A DNA stretch of 64,000 nt, taken from positions 113,360-177,359 of the forward strand of contig NZ_JAJQTQ010000007.1 in the NCBI RefSeq assembly GCF_029081005.1, written 5' to 3'. The stretch is from Halomonas elongata. GTDB taxonomy: Bacteria; Pseudomonadota; Gammaproteobacteria; Pseudomonadales; Halomonadaceae. Each line of letters starts with the position of its first letter. Positions within the stretch are counted from its first letter, which is position 1. The position numbers were made by a program, and so were the translations under genes. Of this stretch, positions 52,363 to 60,738 are shown piece by piece. The notes beneath the pieces were generated by a model that saw only the letters and a list, made by a program, of their open reading frames with translations, was not told the origin of the DNA and ran no database searches.

Positions 52363-53244
52363 TCAGTCTCCCAGGCGGTTGCTCCAGCCCAGCTTGCTGC
52401 GCAGGACCTCATAGAAATTATGGCCCAGTGGATGTACCAGCTGGACCCGCTGCGGCTTGCGACGTATCACCAGCACATCGTCGGGCTTGGCCACGGCGCG
52501 TGTCTGGCCATCGCAACTGATGTGCGGATAGGTCTGGTTGGTCTCGCCGATATGGATGCGAATCTCGCTGGCCGCATCGATGACGATCGGTCGGCTCGAC
52601 AGGGTATGGGGAAACATCGGCACCAGGGTGATCACATCCAGCTTGGGGTGCATGATCGGCCCCCCGCCGGACAAGGCGTAGGCCGTCGACCCCGTGGGCG
52701 TGGCGATGATCAGGCCATCGCTGCGCTGGCTGTATACGAACTGCCCGTCGACGAACAGCTCGAACTCGATCATGCGTACCGCCTTGCCGGGATGCAGGAC
52801 CACCTCGTTGAGGGAGTCGCCATTGCCCATCAGGGTGTCGTCGCGGTAGAGCTCGGCATCGAGCAGGAAACGCTCCTCGACCTCGTAGCGGCCCTCAAGC
52901 ACCTCTCCGACCCGTTCCTCGAGCTCATCCGGCGAGATATCGGTAAGAAATCCCAGGCGACCTCGATTCACGCCGAGCACCAGGGTACCGCTATGGCACA
53001 GGGTACGGGCGGCGCCCAGCAGACTGCCGTCACCACCGACCACGATCACCAGGTCGCACAACTCGCCGAGCAGGCGACGGCTGGCCTCCGGGTGGCCATG
53101 GTCAAGCAGAACCGTGGCGGTACGATCCTCGATGATGACGTGGTAGCCGGCGTCGTCGAGGAAGCGGCTCAGGCGCTTCAGGGTCTCGACCACCTTGGCG
53201 CTGCCCAGCCGGCCGATCAGGCCAATGTTCTTGAAGGCTTGCAT
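52363..53244 (-). CDS. nadK: NAD kinase
   Basis: 293 residues from ATG 53244. The phosphate-binding motif VVGGDGSLLGAAR, LGVNRGRLGFLTDISPDE and the NAD-binding NEVVLHPG, SDGLIIATPTGSTAYALSGGGPI are all present, with SCDGQ near the end. It makes NADP from NAD and ATP. Length is normal for gammaproteobacterial NadK. Confidence 0.97.
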   Translation of the reverse strand: MQAFKNIGLIGRLGSAKVVETLKRLSRFLDDAGYHVIIEDRTATVLLDHGHPEASRRLLGELCDLVIVVGGDGSLLGAARTLCHSGTLVLGVNRGRLGFLTDISPDELEERVGEVLEGRYEVEERFLLDAELYRDDTLMGNGDSLNEVVLHPGKAVRMIEFELFVDGQFVYSQRSDGLIIATPTGSTAYALSGGGPIMHPKLDVITLVPMFPHTLSSRPIVIDAASEIRIHIGETNQTYPHISCDGQTRAVAKPDDVLVIRRKPQRVQLVHPLGHNFYEVLRSKLGWSNRLGD

Positions 53245-53307
53245 GCGCGGGTCCCTCGCTTCGCGACGGACCATTATGGCGACACTGTCGGAGGGGGGCA
53301 AACCGCC

Positions 53308-54174
53308 TCAGGCGGTTCGCACCGCACGACGCTGCCACCAGTCATTGAGCGCCAGCGAGGCAATGATGATCACGCCACCCAGCGTCAGCCGCACCAGGTC
53401 GGCCTCACGGTTCCAGATCAGCAGGTTGACCAGCAGGCCAGCGGGTACCAGGGCATTGTTCATGATCGCCAGCGCACCGGCGTCGACCCGCACGGCCCCG
53501 AGGTTCCAGAGGAAATAACCAACCCCCGAAGCCACCAGACCCAGCCAGGCCAGTACGCCCCACTGCAAGCCCGTGGTGGGCAGTGCAGCCGTATCCCCCA
53601 GCACCAGGAAGGCCGGCACCGCCACTGCCACCGCGCCCAGGTAGAACCAGCCGAAGACCGACAGCCTCGGCAGCGTATCGGGCAGCCCCGCTGACAACCG
53701 GCGATAACCGACCTGGCCCAGGGCGAAGCACAGGTTGGCGCCCTGCACGACCAGGAACCCCAGCCAGTAATCGTCGGTCAGTCCCTTGTAGCGGATCACC
53801 GCGGCGCCGAGCACTGCCAGCGCCGCGGTGAGCAGGTGAAAAGGCGTGAAGCGCCGAAACAGCGCATCGTCGAGCAGCGCGATATAGAACGGCGTGAGGA
53901 CGGTGAACAGCAGCACCTCCGGGACCGACAGCAGCAGGAAGGACTGGTAGAAGAAGATATACATCACGCCGAGCTGCACGGCCCCCAGGGCCATCAGCGC
54001 CAGTCGCTGCCGCCCCCGCAACAGACGCGGCCGCAGCACCGGCAAGAAGACCAGCGCCGCCAGGACGATGCGAATCATCACCGCGAAGTAACTGTCCACC
54101 TGCCCGGCCAGGTAGACACCGATCAGCGAGAACGAAAAGGCCCACAGAACGGTGACACCGACGAGATAGCCCAA
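53308..54174 (-). CDS. EamA/DMT-superfamily transporter
   Basis: 288 residues with about ten membrane helices in two EamA repeats. The first runs MGYLVGVTVLWAFSFSLIGVYL to VLGAAVIRYK. The second runs FLVVQGANLCFALGQVGYRRL to GGVIIIASLALNDWWQRR. It resembles the carboxylate/amino-acid/amine exporter subgroup. Substrate unknown. Convergent spacing to nadK is 63 bases on the same strand. Confidence 0.88.
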   Translation of the reverse strand: MGYLVGVTVLWAFSFSLIGVYLAGQVDSYFAVMIRIVLAALVFLPVLRPRLLRGRQRLALMALGAVQLGVMYIFFYQSFLLLSVPEVLLFTVLTPFYIALLDDALFRRFTPFHLLTAALAVLGAAVIRYKGLTDDYWLGFLVVQGANLCFALGQVGYRRLSAGLPDTLPRLSVFGWFYLGAVAVAVPAFLVLGDTAALPTTGLQWGVLAWLGLVASGVGYFLWNLGAVRVDAGALAIMNNALVPAGLLVNLLIWNREADLVRLTLGGVIIIASLALNDWWQRRAVRTA

Positions 54175-54317
54175 TGGTCAACTCCTGTCTATATCAAGGG
54201 TTGACGATGATTATACGCACGTCCGCTCCGCTGCCAAGCTCACCCCGCCTCACCCGCCCGGCAAGTCTCCGGGCGGTGCCGAGGCCGAGCGCATCGGTCG
54301 AGGTTCGGCAGGAGTTC

Positions 54318-54893
54318 TTAATGCCTCAGGAGCCAGAACACCGCATAGACCGCCCCCGGCACCCAGCCAAGCAGCATCAGGACCAGCGACAGGATGACCC
54401 GACGCCCCCCGGCACCAGCCAGGGCCATCGCCAGGGGCGGCATCAGCACGGCGAGGATCATCATGGCGGCGAAAGGCTCGGGACGCGTGGATTCCGACGC
54501 CGAACGCCGAGATTCGGGCGTTGCCCGGGACTCGACCTCATGAGCGGTGGCTGACGCTGTCTCGGCCGGTGCGGAGGCCGGCGGCGTGAAATGCTCCACA
54601 CCACTACCCGAGCGCGTAGCCTCGTCGGCCTCCCCCTCTTCCGACGGTTGTTCATGATCCAAGGCTCGTTGATGCGCCTCATGATCGATCTTCTGCTCCA
54701 GGGCATCGGCGCCTTCGGCCAGCGTCTCGTGATAGCGCTCCCAGTCTTCCCAATCATGGGGCGTCCCCGCCTTGGGGCGATGATCACCGGACTCGCGGGC
54801 ACGGTACCAGGCTTTCTCTTCCAGGGTGTTGGGGCGCTCCTTGTCACGTTCTCCGTCCAGGCCCTTGCGGGCCAGATATTCGCGGGCATCCAT
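54318..54893 (-). CDS. membrane protein with Pmp3/YqaE-like C-terminal domain
   Basis: 191 residues from ATG 54893 (GGAG 9 bases upstream); a TTG and an ATG just before are alternatives. About 130 residues of charged, low-complexity sequence (ARKGLDGERDKERPNTLEEK, EQKIDHEAHQRALDHEQPSEE) precede two membrane helices: FAAMMILAVLMPPLAMALAG and VILSLVLMLLGWVPGAVYAVFWL. The helices with P-P and GWVPG match the UPF0057 (stress-linked Pmp3) family. The long acidic N-terminal extension is unusual for that 50-60 residue family. Confidence 0.78.
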   Translation of the reverse strand: MDAREYLARKGLDGERDKERPNTLEEKAWYRARESGDHRPKAGTPHDWEDWERYHETLAEGADALEQKIDHEAHQRALDHEQPSEEGEADEATRSGSGVEHFTPPASAPAETASATAHEVESRATPESRRSASESTRPEPFAAMMILAVLMPPLAMALAGAGGRRVILSLVLMLLGWVPGAVYAVFWLLRH

Positions 54894-55143
54894 GATGGGC
54901 ATCTCCAACGGTGATCGGGGGTCACGAACGACTCATGGGACCATTGTGCCATATTGGAGTCGGTCGGCCCGACACGGGTTCCTGTCACGAGCGGCCGTAA
55001 CTCGCGCGAGTCGACTATGCTGAAGCCGAGGCAGCCCCAAGGGCACCCGGACCACCCGACGTCCCGGCGAACGTCAGCCGTCCCGGCACCGTCGGGTGCC
55101 TGCCCGGGCGAGGCTCACCACTGTCGGCACAAGGAGAACTGCC

Positions 55144-55551
55144 ATGCCCAAGAAGGCCCCCACCATCGTTCGCGAGATCATGTCCCGCGACTGCTACCGG
55201 GTCTCCGGCAAGACCTCGGTGTCCACCCTGGCCGAAGGACTGTCGCTGCACAGGCTGCCAGGGGCCCCCGTGGTCGACGAGCACGATCACCTGATCGGAT
55301 TCATCTCCGAGCAGGATGTCCTCGGCAAGGTGCTGGAAAGCGCCTATCTCAACGATGAACCGCCTCTGGTCAGAGAACTGATGCGCCATGAAGTGCTGTC
55401 CGTCACGCCCAACAAGAGCATCATCGACCTGGCCCAGGAAATGCTGGGTGCCAAACCCAAGATCTACCCGGTCACCGAGCAGACCCGTCTGGTCGGTATC
55501 GTGACCCGCCGCGACGTGCTCAACGCCATCCTGCGCATGCGCCACAGCTGA
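55144..55551 (+). CDS. CBS-domain pair protein
   Basis: 135 residues from ATG 55144, with AAGGAG upstream. It is made only of two CBS motifs: IVREIMSRDCYRVSGKTSVSTLAEGLS with GAPVVDEHDHLIGFISEQDVL, and VRELMRHEVLSVTPNKSIIDLAQEML with IYPVTEQTRLVGIVTRRDVLNAI. Stand-alone CBS pairs bind adenosyl ligands and regulate partners. The partner is unknown. Confidence 0.9.
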   Translation: MPKKAPTIVREIMSRDCYRVSGKTSVSTLAEGLSLHRLPGAPVVDEHDHLIGFISEQDVLGKVLESAYLNDEPPLVRELMRHEVLSVTPNKSIIDLAQEMLGAKPKIYPVTEQTRLVGIVTRRDVLNAILRMRHS

Positions 55552-55604
55552 GCCTCTAGGCCGACCGCCAGGGGCGCGTCGGCATCGACCCCGATGGAAG
55601 GATC

Positions 55605-55635
55605 AAAAAAAAGCCGCCCCAATGGATGGGGCGGC
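55605..55635 (-). terminator. intrinsic terminator reading leftward
   Basis: The 9-bp stem GCCGCCCCA / TGGGGCGGC (55613-55635) has a run of eight A just to its left. Read on the minus strand it is a textbook terminator with a U8 tail. No minus-strand gene is seen to its right within 1 kb, so either an unseen transcript ends here or it serves the CBS gene as a plain hairpin. Confidence 0.75.
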
Positions 55636-55838
55636 AAGGATCGATTATGCAAGCCAGAACAACATTGCTAGCGACTGCCATCGCGATGATGATGTTGTCT
55701 GTGCTTGATGAGACAGCGCTGAGGAAAAAAGTTCGCCGCGTTCACGATTTTTTTCCCGGGCCTGCCGCCGATCCCCGTGAGTGCGGCTCAACCCACGGGG
55801 TTGTAATCATTAACCCTCTGGATATACTGGGAAACCTC
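55636..55838. other. leader region of tRNA-Gly
   Basis: About 200 bases without a gene. A hairpin-capable segment CCCCGTG...CCACGGGG lies near 55775-55802, and TATACT at about 55823 could be the -10 of the tRNA promoter. Confidence 0.4.
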
Positions 55839-55912
55839 GCGGGTGTAGCTCAATGGTAGAGCAGAAGCTTCCCAAGCTTAAGACGAGGGTTCGATTCCCT
55901 TCACCCGCTCCA
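55839..55912 (+). tRNA. tRNA-Gly (CCC)
   Basis: 74 nt: acceptor GCGGGTG/CACCCGC, anticodon loop TTCCCAA, T-arm GGTTCGATTCC, discriminator T and encoded CCA. The tyrosine integrase gene starts 148 bases after its 3' end in the same orientation, so the 3' half is the likely attachment site of the right-hand island. Confidence 0.97.
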
Positions 55913-56059
55913 TATCTATCCTAACCTCCTGTTTTCAAAGAAAACTCCCACCTTTCATGGGGTTAGGTGCTACGGTAATGGCTACACAAGTGGCTACACC
56001 TCGTCCCCGCTCCACTGATACCCTCGCCCCATCGAGCATCATGCGATTGGGGGATCATC

Positions 56060-57385
56060 ATGGCCAGGGGCAGACCTAACGACACCCGAAGCCTTCGCCA
56101 GCGTGGAAACGTCTGGTTCATCAACAAGCGCCTCTCTCCGACCCTCGCCCAGCACCTCGGTAAGAAGATGCTTAACCAGAGCACTCAGACCGGCGACCTC
56201 GATGAGGCCTGTCGGATACGTGACCGTGTGCTTGCCGACCTGAGCGACCTCGAAGCCCAGCTCAAGGGCGAAGCCAGTCAGGTCCAGCAACGGCGAGTGT
56301 TCCTCCAAGCCCGCGACCAGTTCAGGGAAACAGAGGACTCCATCATCAGTGCCGACCCCAGCCATCCCGTCAGCCTGATCGACACCATGGACCCCGAGAA
56401 GCTGCCTGAGATCGAGCAGGACGCGCTGCGGAGCGTGTATCAAGGGGATACCCCTACCCGCTATCGCCTGACCCTCAGAGCGGCGCTGGAGGATTGGAAA
56501 GCATCCCCACTGGTAGAGCGTAAGTCCTCGACTCGCTCGAAGAACGAGTTGGCCATGGAACGCTTGCTGGCGTACTTTGGCGAGGATGATGTGACTCTGC
56601 TCTCTCTCGAACGTAGACAGATCAAGGGCTTCATCACGTCGATGCTCGGCGAGGGGAAGACTAAGCAGACCATCGCCAACTACCTGTCCGGGCTTTCGGC
56701 TATCTGGCACCACGCCGAATACTCGATGGAAGAGGAGCTACCGAACGGCAATCCGTTCAAAGGCCATCAGCTCAAGCCCAAGGAGTCTGTCCGGAGTTAT
56801 GACCAGTTCAACCACGAGGACGTGGAGGCCATCTTCGAGGCGACGGCAGGGAACGAAGGCATTTATTACCTACTCCCGCGCCTGGGCTTCTATACGGGCG
56901 CTCGGATTGATGAGTTGTGCTCCTTGAAAGTAACGGACATCATCCAGCGTCAGGGTATCTGGTGTCTGGCGATCCGCGAGGGGAAGAATCAGAACGCCAC
57001 ACGGGAAGTCCCGCTACACCCCGAGATCAAGTCATCGGTAATGGGCCAGCTCGAACAGGCGAAGGATGTCGGTGCCATGTACCTGTTCCCCGAGGCAGAG
57101 GCCTCCACACGACGCGACGGCAAGAAGGGACCGAAGTTCTCGCAGTGGTTCTCCCGGCTGTTGAAGAAGACAGTCACCAGGGGCGACCGCAAGCTAACCT
57201 TCCACTCGTTCAGGACTACCGCCATCACCATCATGGGGGACGCGGGTCAGCCCGAATCGATCATCGTGTGGGTCACGGGACATGAGCGAGGGCTCACTAC
57301 CGCGAATAAGGTCTACAACCGTGGGCCAACTTACCGGACGCGCTTGAAGGCGGTCGAGAGCATCCGGCTAGATGCCTTGCATTAA
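56060..57385 (+). CDS. tyrosine-family site-specific integrase
   Basis: 441 residues. An N-terminal arm-binding part (RQRGNVWFINKRLSPTLAQHLGKK) is followed by a SAM-like core-binding domain (SKNELAMERLLAYFGEDDVTLLSLERRQIKGFI, NYLSGLSAIWHHAEY). The catalytic domain has Arg in YTGARIDELCSLK, KNQNATREVPLH, His-x-x-Arg in LTFHSFRTT, VTGHERG and the Tyr in ANKVYNRGPTY. All catalytic residues are present, so it should be active. Located right after tRNA-Gly, it defines the left border of the island. Confidence 0.93.
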   Translation: MARGRPNDTRSLRQRGNVWFINKRLSPTLAQHLGKKMLNQSTQTGDLDEACRIRDRVLADLSDLEAQLKGEASQVQQRRVFLQARDQFRETEDSIISADPSHPVSLIDTMDPEKLPEIEQDALRSVYQGDTPTRYRLTLRAALEDWKASPLVERKSSTRSKNELAMERLLAYFGEDDVTLLSLERRQIKGFITSMLGEGKTKQTIANYLSGLSAIWHHAEYSMEEELPNGNPFKGHQLKPKESVRSYDQFNHEDVEAIFEATAGNEGIYYLLPRLGFYTGARIDELCSLKVTDIIQRQGIWCLAIREGKNQNATREVPLHPEIKSSVMGQLEQAKDVGAMYLFPEAEASTRRDGKKGPKFSQWFSRLLKKTVTRGDRKLTFHSFRTTAITIMGDAGQPESIIVWVTGHERGLTTANKVYNRGPTYRTRLKAVESIRLDALH

Positions 57386-57400
57386 CAGGCAGGGTTTCGT

Positions 57401-57802
57401 TCAGGAACAACGACTGCACAGTACGTGGTATGCATCTCCGAAGTTGATTTTCAACCCGGCACCGCACTTACTGCACTTCATGCCGGACATCGGCGTGTCA
57501 TTCGTCCAACTTCCTTCAGGTGGCGGGCCTGACGACGCTTTCTCTTGCTGCCGAGCAGCCTCTCGGTCGGCCTCCTCTTGCTGGGCACGCATAGCCATAT
57601 CATCCATCATCGCCGTAGCACGCAGCTTGATATAAGCAGCCTTGGCTTGACTTTCATTTCCATCACTGTTGGCTAATGCTTTGGCCCAGAGCCCCTTCCT
57701 CATCATTCCAGTCTCAAGTTCCTCATAGACTGCTTCATATATCGCCTCTTCTAAACGGCGTTGCTCTGCACCAGCGGAATGCCGTCCTTTCCAGAACCCC
57801 AT
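57401..57802 (-). CDS. hypothetical protein with C-terminal zinc ribbon
   Basis: 133 residues. The first 100 are helical and charged (EEAIYEAVYEELETGMMRKGLWAKAL, AYIKLRATAMMDDMAMRAQQEEADREAARQQ-like coil). The last 30 form a zinc ribbon: MKCSKCGAGLKINFGDAYHVLCSRCS (CX2C-X15-CX2C). It converges on the integrase with 15 bases between stops. I do not recognise a named family. Similar short coil-plus-ribbon proteins occur in many mobile elements. Confidence 0.7.
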   Translation of the reverse strand: MGFWKGRHSAGAEQRRLEEAIYEAVYEELETGMMRKGLWAKALANSDGNESQAKAAYIKLRATAMMDDMAMRAQQEEADREAARQQEKASSGPPPEGSWTNDTPMSGMKCSKCGAGLKINFGDAYHVLCSRCS

Positions 57803-57956
57803 CCAAAGCTCCTATCTTCAATCGGTTATCGAAAAGTCTTGACAATTCTACACCAATGGAAAGGCTGGCAGCCTCAAGCTCCAAGTGCAACTTATTGAAG
57901 GTGCTTGGACCACCAACCGATTTCTTGAACAGCTCTGCGTAGACTTTCGACGGCAT
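57735..57956 (-). CDS. possible small protein, 73 aa
   Basis: From ATG 57956: MPSKVYAELFKKSVGGPSTF and LHLELEAASLSIGVELSRLF look protein-like. The last 20 residues overlap the zinc-ribbon gene in another frame. It could be a leader protein or the start of a frameshifted upstream gene. No family is recognised. Confidence 0.35.
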   Translation of the reverse strand: MPSKVYAELFKKSVGGPSTFNKLHLELEAASLSIGVELSRLFDNRLKIGALDGVLERTAFRWCRATPFRRGDI

Positions 57957-57959
57957 TAG

Positions 57960-58461
57960 CCAATCCTGTGGCTTGCTCGACCGCTTCCCCCAATCATCAC
58001 CTAGAACCTCTCACAGCGCCACACAGCGCCGTATCAATTACGACCCACTTGTGGAGAAGGCGCTGCCTCTGACCATTGCCCCTCACTTACGGAGGGGATG
58101 GAGCCCACCTTAGGGGAACCGGCCCTCTCCGGGTGATTGCCACCCACCTACGGGGAAGCCCCCCGCCAATCTAGCAGAGCGCGGTTACGGCCCACTACTG
58201 GGGAAGGCCGCCACCTGCATCCCCTCCCCGCTACAGGCGGTCCCTGCTGCCGCTCCCCACAGCGTTCAAAGGTAGTTCGCTACCGCTCACAGCGAGGACG
58301 CTTCACCACACACACCACCTATCCAACTGCTCATCAGTGGAGCTACTCACCGGCCAACCGTAGGACTGGGCTTTTCGTGTGCCCGGTTGGAAGTTCTGCG
58401 GCCTGGGGCTGGTGTGTGGCCCGGCTGGTCGAGTGGTTCCACTCATGAGGAAGACACGATC
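57960..58461. other. 500-base non-coding region with iteron-like repeats
   Basis: No convincing gene. It carries the five repeats described separately, followed by A/C-rich sequence and a run with CCGGTTGG...CCGGCTGG words before the 255-aa gene. The layout (repeats, then a gene for an unknown protein) fits an origin or a phage-type control region. Confidence 0.5.
58044..58209. repeat. five iteron-like repeats with CCCAC-N-TA-N-GGGGAAG core
   Basis: Copies: CCCACTTGTGGAGAAGGC (58044-58061), CCTCACTTACGGAGGGGAT (58081-58099), CCCACCTTAGGGGAACC (58104-58120), CCCACCTACGGGGAAGCC (58143-58160) and CCCACTACTGGGGAAGGCC (58191-58209). All are in one orientation, 17-19 bases long and spaced 23-48 bases apart. 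They are likely binding sites of an island-encoded protein. Confidence 0.6.
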
Positions 58462-59229
58462 ATGGATAACGCCACAGCTCCAACGACCATCACATCGAGC
58501 AGCTCCGAGGTTGCGACTGTTGTCAGGCGCGGCCGCTCAGGTCGGGAAGAAATGAATGCCCGGGGACTGGCGCTCAAGGAGCAAACCGAAAGGCAGCTCC
58601 AGTACATGGACGGCTTGCCCCGCGATCGGTGGCCGTTCGGCCCCGCTTTCGGATCGGACGAAGCGCCAGCAACGGACGATCCCATCGATCAGACTTACCC
58701 GATTGACGAGATGCCGAACCTTAAGCGGCGGCTCGGAAGAGGTCGGTCTGCGCAGATTCGTGCTTGTTACATGGGTTCCCAGAAAGGAGAACGGCTCGAT
58801 AAAAGCAACAGCAGCAACATCCCCAAGCGAAGCAATCGGGAAAAACGCATCGAGAACACTGTTTTGGATGACATGAAGGGGCGAGCTGTTGGTGACATTG
58901 GATGCCCAGCGTCGGATGTCATTGCGGGGATTGCGAATCTGGACCACCACAGCCAGAAAGAGCGCAACCTGCCACTCAACAAGATCAGTCTGTATGTCAT
59001 CCTTCAGGAGTTGGAGATCATCTCGACGAGGAACGTCAAGGGACTTCTCGACGTGGGCCATCGCCAAGCTCAGAAGTATGTGAAGGCTTGCGGGATTGCG
59101 CTACCGTTCTTGGAGCGGGCCTTGCAAACTCCGACGACGACTGAGGCGACAGATCAAGGATGGTCGCCCAATGATGAGGACTTGGTTTACCCAGTCTGGT
59201 TAGACCCTTGGATCACGGGAGCTGCCTGA
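58462..59229 (+). CDS. hypothetical protein, 255 aa
   Basis: Start at ATG 58462, with GAGGAAG 8-9 bases upstream. The N-terminal 120 residues are polar (VVRRGRSGREEMNARGLALKEQ, GLPRDRWPFGPAFGSDEAP, LKRRLGRGRSAQIRACYM). The C-terminal part is helical (LNKISLYVILQELEIISTRN, VKGLLDVGHRQAQKYVKACGI) and the latter segment could be a DNA-binding helix-turn-helix: 'LLDVGHRQAQKYVKA'. No family recognised. It directly follows the iteron-like region, so it is a candidate for the protein that binds it. Confidence 0.6.
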   Translation: MDNATAPTTITSSSSEVATVVRRGRSGREEMNARGLALKEQTERQLQYMDGLPRDRWPFGPAFGSDEAPATDDPIDQTYPIDEMPNLKRRLGRGRSAQIRACYMGSQKGERLDKSNSSNIPKRSNREKRIENTVLDDMKGRAVGDIGCPASDVIAGIANLDHHSQKERNLPLNKISLYVILQELEIISTRNVKGLLDVGHRQAQKYVKACGIALPFLERALQTPTTTEATDQGWSPNDEDLVYPVWLDPWITGAA

Positions 59230-59813
59230 GGGAATCGACAGCCCGATGCACTGCTCTAAACGACGCAGTATTGGGGCACACCGGAGATGCTCTCTCAGCT
59301 CGAAGATGGGCCTTCCGACCTCTAAACGACGCAGTATCAGGAGAGCCAGAAGGCCAGCTCTTGGACCATCACCGGAGGCTTCTTCAGGCTATGTAATCAA
59401 TCCATGTCTCACACAGAACCCAGCATCTACCTATCCACTTTAAGACGGGCCAGTAAGCCCGCTGCCTCGATCCTGACACAACATCCCTTCTCCGGTACTT
59501 CCAGTCTTCGGCGCTGTTGAGGATGGGTGATCTTGGATGACGATCACCACTCACCGAAGGCCCACCGATGACGCCGACAGAGAGCATCCGCGCTTGTGTC
59601 AGTGTCCATACCCGTGTCCGCCATCAACGACGGCCACACCTTCAGACCACCCCGTCAGCCTCTCCCGCTGACCAGCTACTAGACCATCCACTCGAACCTC
59701 TTATCGGGATTCTTCCTCGCGTGCCTCATCGGCTGGCCTATCGTTGGGCCGGTTCGAGGGCCGGTGAGGGGGAGACTCGCCGAGGGGGAATCACCAATGA
59801 GGAAACAACGACC
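59230..59813. other. 584-base non-coding region with an 18-bp direct repeat
   Basis: CTCTAAACGACGCAGTAT occurs at 59254-59271 and again at 59320-59337, 66 bases apart. The rest has no convincing gene, though a GAGGAAACA leader precedes the RNase HI start. Weak in-frame sequence upstream of 59814 is not protein-like. Confidence 0.55.
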
Positions 59814-60365
59814 ATGACCATCCCCACCGACCACACCAGCGAAGCGCCAGCCGACGACATCCGCCCCACCATCTCCATCTACACGGACGGCGCCTGTAGC
59901 AACAACGGCCAGAGCAACCCGCAAGGCGGCTGGGGCGCAGTCCTGATGAACGGCACGGGACGACGCCTGAAGATCGCCGGTAAGCTCCAGGGCGACACAA
60001 TCACCAACAACCGGGCCGAACTGATGGCAGTCATCAAGGCACTGGAGGCCCTGAAGCGACCCGCCCGTGTGGAGCTGACGACGGACAGCGAGTACGTCCA
60101 GAAAGGCGCTACCGAATGGCTGAGTGGCTGGAAGCGTCGAGGCTGGAAGACGGCCAGCAAGGCCCCCGTCAAGAACGCCGATCTATGGCGCCGGATTGAT
60201 GCCCTGCTTCAGACCCACGCCGTGCGCTTCCATTGGGTCCGTGGTCACGATGGACACCCGGAGAATGAGCTGGCCGACTCGCTCGCCGTGGCTGGCGCTG
60301 AAGGCGCGTCAATCAGAGAGTACGGACGGGCCAAGGCTCCCGCCCACTCGATCCCGACGCAGTGA
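59814..60365 (+). CDS. rnhA: ribonuclease HI
   Basis: 183 residues from ATG 59814, with GAGGAAAC upstream. The catalytic carboxylates are Asp25 ([12 protein letters not shown]), Glu69 ([13 protein letters not shown]), Asp91 ([11 protein letters not shown]) and a last Asp in [11 protein letters not shown]. The basic handle [19 protein letters not shown] is present. The sequence is a complete RNase HI with a 17-residue N-terminal extension. Its place in an integrase-bearing island is unusual and suggests RNA-DNA hybrid handling during element replication. Confidence 0.92.
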   Translation: MTIPTDHTSEAPADDIRPTISIYTDGACSNNGQSNPQGGWGAVLMNGTGRRLKIAGKLQGDTITNNRAELMAVIKALEALKRPARVELTTDSEYVQKGATEWLSGWKRRGWKTASKAPVKNADLWRRIDALLQTHAVRFHWVRGHDGHPENELADSLAVAGAEGASIREYGRAKAPAHSIPTQ

Positions 60366-60399
60366 TAGTGAAGCAGGACCAGGGGAGGCAAGCATCACC

Positions 60400-60738
60400 A
60401 TGGCCATCGAGGTACGCACCGTCCGCCAACTCAAGGGCGCCAGCCCACGGACCAAGCTCCACCACCTCTACAAGACCGTCTGTCGGCGCGGGATTAATGT
60501 CCATCTGACCAAGGAAGACATCTACGTCACGCCCGCTGTCATGTCGATCCTTCTCCAGCGCCGCCCCGAAGACCTCGACAAGGGCGACTCTCAGGCCCTC
60601 CGTGTACTGCTATCGCTGAGGCACGACCGTGAGGCCAGTCCTTGCCTAGCGCCAGCCAGTGAGGCTTTCAAGGCGCAGACGCGGGACATGGAGGCAGCGG
60701 CGGGCCTGTTCTATCTGCTCGTCGGGGAGAGAGGCTAA
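60400..60738 (+). CDS. hypothetical protein, 112 aa
   Basis: ATG 60400 follows GGGGAGG with a 10-base gap. The product is a small basic helical protein (VRTVRQLKGASPRTKLHHLYKTVCRRGI, EDIYVTPAVMSILLQRRPEDL, LRVLLSLRHDREAS). It follows RNase HI by 34 bases and overlaps the 3' end of the convergent Rha/BRO gene by 71 bases. No family recognised. Confidence 0.55.
   Translation: MAIEVRTVRQLKGASPRTKLHHLYKTVCRRGINVHLTKEDIYVTPAVMSILLQRRPEDLDKGDSQALRVLLSLRHDREASPCLAPASEAFKAQTRDMEAAAGLFYLLVGERG

Noticed and set aside
58044..58209. The five repeats as a short CRISPR array
   Set aside because: The copies are only 17-19 bases, imperfect and irregularly spaced; no cas gene is nearby.
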